DNA from: Poecilobothrus nobilitatus
Taxonomy: Eukaryota > Arthropoda > Insecta > Diptera > Dolichopodidae
Assembly (NCBI GenBank): GCA_947095535.1
Contig: OX352772.1
Coordinates: 226,135,035-226,199,034 of the forward strand
Reading direction: 5' to 3'
Length of the DNA: 64,000 nt
Below, in pieces: positions 55,742 to 64,000 of this stretch. The notes under the pieces are model-generated. The model searched no databases. It saw nothing but the letters and a program-made list of their open reading frames with translations, and had not been told where the DNA came from. Position 1 is the first letter of the stretch, and every line of letters begins with the position of its first letter. A program made the translations under genes and the position numbers.

Positions 55742-57000
55742 TTAATAAGTCGGTTGCATCGACTTACTGTTACATTTACTTGTTTTATTTATAGATTTTA
55801 CTTTCGCTTTTTTATTTTAGCAAATTTAATAATATGATTTTAATAAAATACATTTATCACAAAAAGGTTTTTGCATTTCTTATGTATTTAAATATTTGCA
55901 TTATATATAGTATTAGTTTCCAATAATATACTTTATATTTGCATAAATAAAAGTAATTTTACAAGAGCATTATAAATCTTGCTCTATATTAAATTTTTAA
56001 TTCTGTATTCAAATCAAGTTCATTAATCATTTTAACCAAGATTTTATAAATACGACCGCAAAAATACACCTGTTTCATGTTTTATATTAAAACAGGATTA
56101 AAATAGCTTGAAGTAATCAAGTTAATGTGCATTTAAGTAACATTTTTTAATTTTTAGCGCACCATAAACCATAACCATAAACATTCACTACACTACATAC
56201 TATAGTATATTTTTGATAATTTCATAACACTACATCTTTCCAATATAATATAGTCTACTCAGAATCTAAGATGGTTGATACATGCTCCTAATAACTTCGG
56301 CGGTGTCCGTTTCGGTCCTTGCTACTGCCAATGGGCCCCTTTTAAATCATACTACCAAAGTACTAATTCCATCAAATGTTTTAATGTTCAAACCTTAAAT
56401 CTTGAGATCCTATATCTCCGAACTTGGCCCCTTATGATCTTATTCCAATTCTCCCAACCTGCCGTGTTCCCAACTTTCCCTTTCCCTTTCCTCTTTCCAA
56501 ATCTAAACTTGTTGAAGCTTTTACGCTTATAACATCGTGCCAAAGTCTTTAACCCCGTACCTTTAAACTTTTTTAACCCATAAAAATTTAATTTTTAAAT
56601 TTCATAACACATATTCTTTTAAATTTCATAACACATAATCCTAAATTTAAATCCAAAACACCCTTTATTCAAACATGTACATAATATTTATTTCCGTATA
56701 ATAATTTGTTTTTATTCTAATTATAAAATTTATTCTGCATTAACTTGTTAACCTTCAAAAATTTTATATGAGTTTATATTACAATTAATAACTACGTCAT
56801 TTCCTGGAGTCAAATCGGTATAGCTATACTACTAATTTTGAAAGATATTATGGAAAATGCTCTAAAACGAACCCATCATTGCGAAGCTGAAAACGGTGGT
56901 CATTTAAGTGACATTATTTTCCATATCTAGTGTAAAAAAATTACCATTTTGTATAATATAAAAACGAAAAAGTTATTAAATTTTTAAACTTTTTTTTTAT
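55742..57000. other. Polinton end and non-coding P-like element DNA, copy 2
   Basis: Counterpart of 50413-51629. It includes 112 bp absent from copy 1 (about 56190-56300, 'CATACTATAGTATATTTTTG' and a palindromic ACTATAGT). An 85-codon frame at 56275-56532 crosses the Pro/Phe-rich stretch but is not preserved in copy 1, so I do not call it a gene. Confidence 0.45.
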
Positions 57001-58262
57001 CTTTTTTTTTAAAATGCTTTAATTTTCGTTAATGTTTTTACACTAGCAGAAACTGATTTACTAAAAGCCTGTGTTGCGTATTCAACGAGCATCTTATCAA
57101 AGTCTTTAGGGTAGATAATTTTTTATGTCAGTTTGGCGCGCATTTTTGTTACAGAAAATTTTTCAAGTTCCCACAATTCTTGTATAACATTAAAACTTAC
57201 TTTACCATCTGGTGTAATTATATAAGATTTTATAAAAATGTTTCGTAAAGTTTTAATAAGGTGAGAAAATTAAATAAATTATATACATTTATTCCGCGAA
57301 ATATGAAATATAGGTTTTCTATCGTCACTCCAAGTTGTGAAAAACAATTTCTGTTATTGGAGCCTTGGTCACACGCTATAGCTCTTATATTTAGTCCTAA
57401 TTTGCAACAGAGTTCTAAATTTTCGTGTATTAATAAATTTAATGCTGCATCTGTAATATTAGTTTCTGTTACAAAATAGTTCAAAATAAATTTTCTATTT
57501 TCTATTAAACCCCTTACCATAAAAACGCAAACTCACTTTCCTATGGCCCCATTTTGTTGGAAGCCTAAATCTTCAACACCATCAATTAAATCTAAAATTT
57601 CATTATAATGCAATTCTCTTCTTTCTTTCTCTATAGCGTTTTATCGAAACCTAAAACTGCTTTCCGGTAATTATTATTCACTTCATTTACTTTACCAGTG
57701 ACCATCTATAGAAAGACGTTTTATGGGTTAAATTTAATAATAGTCCCTCTCTTAAAAAGTTATAATCAGATTGTGATCTGTAAAAAATATTTTGTGCAAT
57801 AGTTTTTTCTTCTCGATTCCATTGCATTCGAACATTTTAACTTTTTATTAACAAAAGCAAAAGTTTTTGTTAATTTCTAAGTAGTCTATCATATTTGAAA
57901 CTTGATTTCTTTTAATCTTCGGAGAAATGATTTTCAATTTTCTAACTTTCTAACTTGAATTCTATAAGGAGATTCTAACTTATCTATTTCGTTTAAAGTT
58001 AGCACATCGCTCTCTTCTTCTGCAATCATGCTTAAATATAAACGCGGAATGGAGTGTCTTCTTAGGTACTTTTTTCCTATATCTTCAGCTTGGAAATGAT
58101 CTTGAAATAGAAAAATGTTGGTTTTATCACTATCAAATCTACACAGTTCGCGCCATATGTTTCGCACTTCAGTTTCAGCTGGCGGAAATTTGAAAATTTT
58201 GATATGTGAGTGCGTTCTCTTGGATTTAAGACAGTGACTTAAATTACATTTTGTTCCATTTT
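57000..58262 (-). pseudogene. P-element/THAP9-like transposase, copy 2
   Basis: Minus strand. The THAP domain at 58255-58030: 'KCNLSHCLKSK' (C-x4-C), 'IKIFKFPPAETEVRNIWREL', 'FLFQDHF' (the usual C of C-x2-H is Phe), 'YLRRHSIPRLY'. Then a gap, and the RNase H-like transposase core at 57520-57230: 'MVRGLIENRKFILNYFVTET', 'GLNIRAIACDQGSNNR' with the catalytic-type Asp, 'LGVTIENLYF'. A frame shift follows, then 'HLIKTLRNIFIKSYI', 'SFNVIQELWELEKF' and 'KIIYPKDFDKMLVEYATQ'. Clear P-superfamily; the coiled-coil/leucine-zipper part and the C-terminal catalytic Glu region are not found. Dead copy. Confidence 0.85.
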
Positions 58263-58929
58263 TTCTATTTAAATAACTAAGTCAACTTTACCTAAGTTTA
58301 CTTTACCTATCCTGTACCTAAGGATATACAACTTTTATATATTTTAAAATTAATTATGAAATAAAAAAAAAATTGATATTATTTTTATAAAAATGTTTTA
58401 TTTAAAAATTGCTTTTTTTTTTTAAATTAACTTATTATGTTACTATTTTTATTTTTAATTTTATTTCAAGAAAATAATAATTATTTAATACAAAAATTGG
58501 ATATTATGACTTTCCAATTTAAAATCAAACTTAACACTGAAATTTCTAAAGAAAGGAAAAATTAACCAAAGCTTAAATTTTTCCTAATTTCTACAAAAAA
58601 AAAAATGTAATAAAAAAAATTAAATTCTAAAAAATAATTACTGACAAATTTAGTTATTTTAAAGAAAATCAATTTGCTGATAACGATTATTTTTCATATT
58701 TTCATAATATTTTAATAACTTTCACATGGAATAATTAGTTACGCAACAAAAAAAAAAAACAAAATTTTATTACAACATAAGTGTTGCGCAACAAGCCAAA
58801 GTAAAACAAACAAAAACAAATATAATAAGTCTAAAAAAATATATATCTAATTTATTCTTTGCAATATGAGAGTCTAGGTATAAAGAAAAAGGTTTTTTTT
58901 TCTTTTTATTATTATTATTACATTAATGC
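58263..58929. other. AT-rich spacer, duplicate of 52391-53052
   Basis: Near-identical to copy 1, including the TTGCGCAA palindrome ('AGTGTTGCGCAACAAGCC'). No gene. It differs by a few indels in homopolymers. Confidence 0.5.
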
Positions 58930-59056
58930 AAGTAGTATGGATATGCCGGTTCTGGTGCAGGAGGAGCTTTTTTAAAGCTTTTAGTCCTCCGAAAAGTATG
59001 CAAAAACATTATTTGCATATATTCGTCGAAAAAAGTATGCAAAATGAGTAAAAAGG
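58930..59056. repeat. Satellite head, copy 2, split by LINE 5 insertion
   Basis: Begins AGTAGTATGGATATGCCGG and runs to 'CAAAATGAGTAAAAAGG' at 59056, where LINE 5 starts. The head resumes at 62351 with the duplicated ATGAGTAAAAAGG. Confidence 0.9.
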
Positions 59057-59272
59057 TGGTCGCCCGATGCGATTCTATTCTAACTCATACTAAATTAAAA
59101 ATAAGTAAAACAGACTATTAAAACTCAAAATTCAAAAAAGAATAAATAAAAAAAAAAAACATAAGGTGATACAAAATAATAACATTGAAAAAAAATAAAA
59201 TTTTATAAAAGCGTGCAAAACATTTTTTGATTGCATCCTCTTAAAGGATTGCAATCATGCCTCTTAAAAGTA

Positions 59273-60754
59273 ATGTTAAAAAAAAAAGATCCACTAAAAG
59301 AATCGATAAATGATAAACTATGCAATATCTTAGATAAAAATGAACAAAAAGTGAATGAATTGCAAGATTTAGTTATTAAACTGCAAAAAGAAAATGCAGA
59401 ATTAAAAGAAGCTATGAAAAAGTCAATCCTTCCAAATACTTCAAATGAAAGGATTGAGAAGAGCATCAATTATTCTAACCCCCTGATGGATACCCATTGT
59501 GAGGACAGTGAAAGCGAATCTGAACAACAACGTGAAAAAATCGAAGAAAATGAAAGTATGGAATATAACCTCATAATTCCACAAAAAAAAAATTTGAATT
59601 CCAATAAAAAAGTCGAACAAACCCCTGATACGGAAAATAAAAAAAAAATGCCATCAATAAATTTATTTAACATTAAGGTTAACCGACTAAAAGAACTCAT
59701 GAAAGATAAGCTCAAGGTGAAAAACTTTTTTGTGAAAGAATATCCAGTCAACCAATCAGCAGCACTATATACCTACAATATAGATGATTTCACTAAAACC
59801 AAAGCATTGCTGAATGAGGCAGAAGTTAAACATTACACATATACTCCAAAAGAACAAAAAAAAATTACCATGATCCTGAAAGGTTTAAACAATATGTATT
59901 CACCTGAAGAAGTACTTCATTATCTAAAAGAACATGAAACTGAAAACACCAAATTTGAAAAAGTAACACGCTTAACAACTAAACACTCAATAAATAATAA
60001 TATCGTACTACCACATTATATTATCCAAGCAACACCAGGTAGCTTAAAAGAAGAGATAATAAAAATAAAAGCCAATGACTACCAAATTGTACGGTGGGAA
60101 AAAATAATTAAACGAGATTTAGTACAATGCACCAAATGTCAGCGGTTCTCGCATTCTTCAGTAAATTGTTCTATGGAACTGCGTTGTGTTAAATGCGGCC
60201 AAAACCATGCTCCAAGCCAATGTTCAATTACACCGGATGATCCTAAAGAAAAGCTATATTGCATATGTAAAAATATGGTAAAAAATATGTGCATATGTAT
60301 GGCATATGGTAAAAATGGACACCCAGCTTCTTACGCAAAATGCTCCGAATATCAAAAGAAATTACAGTTTCGTAAAAGTAAATATAATATAGTATATAAA
60401 TATAATATAGTAAGTAAATATAATATGTCACATAGTTTTATTAATAAAAATATATCTTATGCTAATGTTTTAAGCAATAATAATAATTATACTAACACTA
60501 ATCTTAGAAATAACAATATTTGTAATAGCACTAACACTGATTCCATTAATAATGGCACTGATTCTTATTTAAATATTTTATTAGAAATAAAAAATTCAAT
60601 TTTAAAACTAGAAAAAGAAAGTATTGAAAACAAAAACAATTTTAAATTAATTTTTCAAAAACTTAACATGAAAACTAACCAACAACATGTCACATTTAGC
60701 AAAAACATTCAAATTAATTTCAGTAAATGTCAATTCTTTAGTCTCTTACAATAA
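59273..60754 (+). CDS. LINE 5 ORF1, gag-like protein with zinc knuckles
   Basis: An open frame of 493 codons from ATG 59273 ('MLKKKDPLKESINDKL'); an upstream frame from TTG 59231 is not a likely start. Order: coiled-coil-like 'LQDLVIKLQKENAELKEAM' (residues ~35-55), an acidic Ser/Glu stretch, PRE_C2HC region ('KKITMILKGLNNMYSPEEV', 'FEKVTRLTTKHS'), knuckles 'CTKCQRFSHSSVNC', 'CVKCGQNHAPSQC' and a degenerate third with 'GKNGHPASYAKC', then an Asn-rich tail. It binds element RNA by family analogy. It overlaps ORF2 by 68 bp in another frame. The short repeated 'YNIVYKYNIVSKYN' after the knuckles is unusual. Intact by reading. Confidence 0.88.
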   Translation: MLKKKDPLKESINDKLCNILDKNEQKVNELQDLVIKLQKENAELKEAMKKSILPNTSNERIEKSINYSNPLMDTHCEDSESESEQQREKIEENESMEYNLIIPQKKNLNSNKKVEQTPDTENKKKMPSINLFNIKVNRLKELMKDKLKVKNFFVKEYPVNQSAALYTYNIDDFTKTKALLNEAEVKHYTYTPKEQKKITMILKGLNNMYSPEEVLHYLKEHETENTKFEKVTRLTTKHSINNNIVLPHYIIQATPGSLKEEIIKIKANDYQIVRWEKIIKRDLVQCTKCQRFSHSSVNCSMELRCVKCGQNHAPSQCSITPDDPKEKLYCICKNMVKNMCICMAYGKNGHPASYAKCSEYQKKLQFRKSKYNIVYKYNIVSKYNMSHSFINKNISYANVLSNNNNYTNTNLRNNNICNSTNTDSINNGTDSYLNILLEIKNSILKLEKESIENKNNFKLIFQKLNMKTNQQHVTFSKNIQINFSKCQFFSLLQ

Positions 60755-61800
60755 AAAACTTTCTCTTTTACACTTTCTTGATAATTATAAACCTGATTTC
60801 ATGTGTCTGAGCGAAACAAAGTTAAATGCAAACAACAATATTAATATTGACAATTATACAATAATTAGGCGAGATAGAATATGCAATATAAAAGGGGGTG
60901 GTGTTGCCATATTTATTAAAAAAAAATATAAATATCACTATGTCAACAACAAAATTTTTGAGGAATTTAAATGCATTGAAGTGTGTATAACATTTATTAA
61001 ATTAAAAAATGCAAAAAAATTATTTATTATTTCTGTTTATGTGCTAGATGGAAACAATGATAAATTTATTGAAGAATTGGAAAAAATTTTTGTTACACTA
61101 GATTTAGCGAACACAAACAATTATTATATACTAGCAGGTGATTTCAATGCGAAACATAAAAACTGGTCTAATACATATAATGACACAAGAGGGAACTTAT
61201 TAAATAATTGGATAAAAAATAACGATATAAAATACAAATTAAAATTACATAAAACAGACGGCCCTACTTTTGTCAGAGCTAATTCCTATATTGATTTAGT
61301 AATAACCGATGTTCGACTTAATTTTTTTTACAAAAATGCCTACAATAAATTATCAACGATGATAGCGATCACAATGCGATTAACTTCGAATTTTCAATAA
61401 CAAATAATGATTTGAGTATCCAAGAATTAACAGGACAACATAAATTTCTTTTCAAAAACACCAACTGGAATAAGTTTAAGAAAAAACTTGACAAAAATCT
61501 TGATAACAAATATCTAAATTCCAGAAATCAGATCTGTGATAATAGCACTTTAAATATAAAAAATATAAATTATCATTTAATTAAAATAGACGAAGTAATT
61601 ATAAAAACTATAGATGAAGTAGTCCCAAAATAGGAACAATTTAATAACATAAACAAAATAAATTCTCCGATAATTAAAAAACTAATTACAAAAAAAAGCA
61701 GCTTGCTTAACGATCTTCATCGAATACGTTCACAGAACCAAAATTTTTCTAATCATCAAATAAACTTTCTTAAAAGCCTGAGCATTTTATATATCTAGAT
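60687..61800 (+). pseudogene. LINE 5 ORF2: AP endonuclease, truncated before RT
   Basis: ATG 60687 ('MSHLAKTFKLISVNVNSLVS'). Motifs: 'NVNSL' (N), 'DFMCLSETKLN' (E), 'GGGVAIFIKKKY', 'IISVYV', 'YYILAGDFNAKHKNW' (GDFN), 'SYIDLVITDV', and after a frameshift near 61360 'SDHNAINF' (SDH). The next frame to 61633 is the linker before RT. A stop follows 'DEVVPK', and coding similarity ceases near 61800. The endonuclease nicks target DNA in active relatives. With RT missing it could not self-mobilise. Confidence 0.85.
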
Positions 61801-62350
61801 AAAAATGGTTATATTCAAAACCTGAATCGTGTCCCTATACTATATCACTATAGTAGACGGGCTACATGTAAAACTATTGAATATGATCCTGGTAACATTA
61901 ACAGAGATCTCCTGAAGTATGACATGAGTATTCCTCATACGGATACATTAATTAGGCAAAACTGTTGGTGGTTAGGTACAGCATGAAATATATGGAAACA
62001 TATTTTTAGTATGTATATTAGTGTAAGCTAGGATAAGATTTTAAATTATAGGTTAAGTTAGTATAGGCTAGTTTTATAAAAATTAAAAAGAAAAAAACAT
62101 TGATTTTTAAAACAATTTTTTCAATGAAAAGTTAAAGAAGATATGAAATTATATAAATGTATGTATATTAAAAATAAGAAAAAGCTAATTTAACATTGAC
62201 ATAACTTAACATAAAAAAAAAAAATTAATTTTTTGATGTTAAAAAAAAAAAAAAAAATATTGATAAGAAACGTTTTTTTGTAAACTTTTTTAAGTTAAGG
62301 TAAATTTGATAAATTGGAATAAATAAAGTTTAATAAAAAAAAAAAAAAAA
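61801..62350 (+). other. LINE 5 C-terminal remnant and 3' UTR
   Basis: The start holds a few codons of the ORF2 end ('YSRRATCKTIEYDPG', 'LIRQNCWWLGTA') and then a non-coding 3' UTR of about 360 bp with poly(A)/AATAAA at 62318-62350. A long A run at 62212-62260 may be slippage. Confidence 0.6.
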
Positions 62351-62372
62351 ATGAGTAAAAAGGATTGTGTCT

Positions 62373-62616
62373 ATTAACCGAAGGAGTGTGGGTTCGATCC
62401 CTGCACAGGTCGTAAGTGTTTTTTCTTTACATACCCCCCTTACGACCAAATATAATGTAAATATATAGTATATAATATAAACAAAATAAATAATATTAGT
62501 ATATAATTTAATAATACTACAAAAAACCTATAATGGCCTTGGTAGCCGATGGTTCAATAATATTGCATTACATTTATGTATGTAATATTAATATAAATAA
62601 ATAAATAAATAAATAA
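62373..62616 (+). mobile_element. Short tRNA-like SINE with 13-bp target duplication
   Basis: Flanked by AAGGATTGTGTCT on both sides (about 62360-62372 and 62616-62628). It begins 'ATTAACCGAAGGAGTGTGGG' followed by 'GGTTCGATCCCTGC', a good RNA polymerase III B box / tRNA T-arm, then 'ACAGGTCG'. It ends with a TAAA-type repeat (AAATAAATAAATAAATA). No A box is visible upstream, so it is 5'-truncated. The target lies within LINE 5's own duplication. Confidence 0.72.
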
Positions 62617-64000
62617 GGATTGTGTCTTTGATATTTTAAATAAAAAAGCTATAGTGCTGAATATTTTAAATTGGTATAAAAATATGAAAACTTTTTAAAG
62701 TTTGGTATAAAAATATGAAAACTTTTTAAAGTTTGGTTTAAAAATTTCAAAGCTTGGTTTAAATACAAAATTATTATAAAACTTTCAACATATTTACGAA
62801 AAGTCAAATTTACATTCTATTATAACAATTTGAGTTCTCCTAACCTTATGTAAAAAATTAGTAGGGTGAAGATATGAAAAGTTTTTAAAGTTTGGTTTAA
62901 AAGTTTTTAAAGTTTATTATTATTAAAGTTTATTGATTATTCTAAATTTAACTTAGTGGTTAGTACATCAGTTATGTTTTAATTTGAAATTTAAAAGGTT
63001 TAAGCTATAGTGCTGAATATTTTAAATTAGGATAAAAATATGAAAAGTTTTTTGAGTTTGGTGTAAAAATTTCAAAGTTTGGTTTAAATACAAAATTATT
63101 ATAAAAGTTTAAACATATTTACCAAAAGTCAAATTTACATTCTATTCTAACAATTTGAGTTCTCCTAACCTTATGGAAAAAAATTAGTAGGGTGAAGATA
63201 TGAAAAGTTTTTAAAGTTTGGTTTAAAAGTTTTTAAAGTTTATTATTATTAAAGTTTATTGATTATTCTAAATTTAACTTAGTGGTTAGTACATCAGTTG
63301 TGTTTTAATTTGAAATTTAAAAGGCTTAAGCTATAGTGCTGAATATTTTAAATTAGGATAAAAATATGAAAAGTTTTTTAAGTTTGGTGTAAAAATTTCA
63401 AAGTTTGATTTAAATACAAAATTATTATAAAAGTTTAAACATATTTACCAAAAGTCAAATTTACATTCTATTATAACAATTTGAGTTCTCCTAACCTTAT
63501 GGAAAAAAATTAGTAGGGTGAAGATATGAAAAGTTTTGAAAGTTTGATTTAAAAGTTTTTAAAGTTTATTATTATTAAAGTTTATTGATTATTCTAAATT
63601 TAACTTAGTGGTTAGTACATCAATTGTGTTTTAATTTGAAATTTAAAAGGCTTAAGCTATAATGCTGAATATTTTAAATTAGGATAAAAATATGGAAAGT
63701 TTTTTAAGTTTGGTGTAAAAATTTCAAAGTTTGGTTTAAATACAAAATTATTATAAAAGTCTAAACATATTTACCAAAAGTCAAATTTACATTCTATTAT
63801 AACAATTTGAGTTCTCCTAACCTTATGGAAAAAAATTAGTACGGTAAAGATATGAAAAGTTTTTAAAGTTTGGTTTAAAAGTTTTTAAAGTTTATTATTA
63901 TTAAAGTTTATTGATTATTCTAAATTTAACTTAATGATTAGTATATCAGTTATGTTTTAATTTGCAATTTAAAAAGCTTAAGCTATAGTGCTGAATATTT
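62617..64000. repeat. 326-bp tandem array, copy 2, continuing past the window
   Basis: 'TGAGTTCTCC' at 62831, 63156, 63482 and 63808 gives spacings of 325, 326 and 326. Units are more alike than in copy 1 or at 2304-3370, so this array looks the youngest or best homogenised. Each unit contains 'GTGCTGAATATTTTAAATT' and 'TTAGTAGGGTGAAGATATG'. The first unit has an extra 32-bp partial duplication near 62680-62735. Confidence 0.93.

Larger units (their letters stand above)
59057..62350 (+). mobile_element. LINE 5, jockey-like, RT-less, with 13-bp target duplication
   Basis: A precise insertion: ATGAGTAAAAAGG occurs at 59044-59056 and 62351-62363. The 5' end is TGGTCGCCCGATGCGATTC and the 3' end is AATAAATAAAGTTTAAT plus A18. 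ORF1 and the endonuclease part of ORF2 are present, but the sequence jumps near 61800 to a C-terminal remnant ('IRQNCWWLGTA', 'NIWKHIF') and 3' UTR, so the reverse transcriptase is missing. Both ends being present points to an internally deleted derivative rather than 5' truncation. Confidence 0.9.
54612..64000. repeat. Segmental tandem duplication, copy 2 (extends beyond window)
   Basis: Same order as 49300-54611. It is enlarged by LINE 5 (59057-62350) and a SINE (62373-62616) inserted right after the satellite head. Copy 2 holds the longer version of the P-like element and is therefore the better representative of the ancestral unit. Confidence 0.82.

Noticed and set aside
59231..59272. Extension of LINE 5 ORF1 to 59231
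   Set aside because: The frame there begins with TTG. The nearby ATG at 59257 is in a frame that stops quickly. The first in-frame ATG is 59273.
62385..62412. Possible tRNA gene around the GGTTCGATCC box
   Set aside because: There is no acceptor stem, D-arm or A box upstream. Flanking target duplications and a TAAA tail fit a SINE fragment.

Overview
The window is very AT-rich (mostly over 70% A+T by eye) and I see no convincing single-copy host gene, rRNA or tRNA gene. It is a transposon graveyard of a eukaryote, most likely an insect. The evidence is two degraded Polinton/Maverick (adintovirus-like) DNA elements with insect-style gene content, several jockey/CR1-type LINEs, Penelope-like fragments with a GIY-YIG domain, P-element/THAP9-like transposase remnants, a MULE transposase remnant, an LTR-retrotransposon gag remnant, Helentron-like non-autonomous elements carrying the 'GTCCGTCCGTC' block common in Diptera, and tandem satellites. 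The dipteran suggestion is inference only. Most reading frames are broken; 'pseudogene' below means a recognisable but disabled element gene.

Layout. (1) 1-13.0 kb, Polinton copy A: a DNA polymerase B N-terminus, an insert with a MULE fragment and a satellite, a stray inverted integrase C-terminus, then gene X(+), a repetitive ORF(-), gene Y(+), gene W(-), protease(-), gene Z(-), major capsid(-), pVI-like(-), penton-like(-), gene U(-), small basic protein(-), packaging ATPase(-) and integrase(+). (2) 13.0-15.5 kb: element end, a 74-bp duplication and an LTR-element gag remnant. (3) 15.5-22.7 kb: a minus-strand jockey-type LINE, interrupted twice by the same ~1.63-kb Helentron-like element and carrying a (AAT)n stretch that encodes poly-Asn. 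(4) 23.4-28.2 kb: a plus-strand LINE with an FP-type ORF1; its reverse transcriptase is split by a 600-bp MITE with a 9-bp target duplication. (5) 29.4-30.0 kb: a THAP-domain remnant. (6) 30.2-50.8 kb, Polinton copy B of the same family, missing capsid, gene Z and protease, and interrupted by a LINE plus Penelope/Helentron composite (35.5-40.4 kb), by a CR1/jockey LINE inside the integrase (43.2-48.4 kb), and by a TTAA-flanked element with 147-bp internal repeats. (7) 49.3-64 kb: a ~5.3-kb segment (147-bp repeats, Polinton end, P-element remnant, 326-bp satellite) duplicated in tandem. The second copy was later hit by an RT-less LINE with a clear target-site duplication, and then by a SINE inserted in that duplication.

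Comparing the two Polinton copies gives the best functional information. Integrase joins the element to DNA, protein-primed PolB replicates it, and protease, ATPase, two capsid proteins and a pVI-like membrane-active protein would build a virion. Genes X, Y, W, Z and U are conserved between copies or positions but I do not recognise them. Gene X has an intron directly after its ATG in both copies. The position between X and Y holds a different repetitive, relatively GC-rich minus-strand ORF in each copy.
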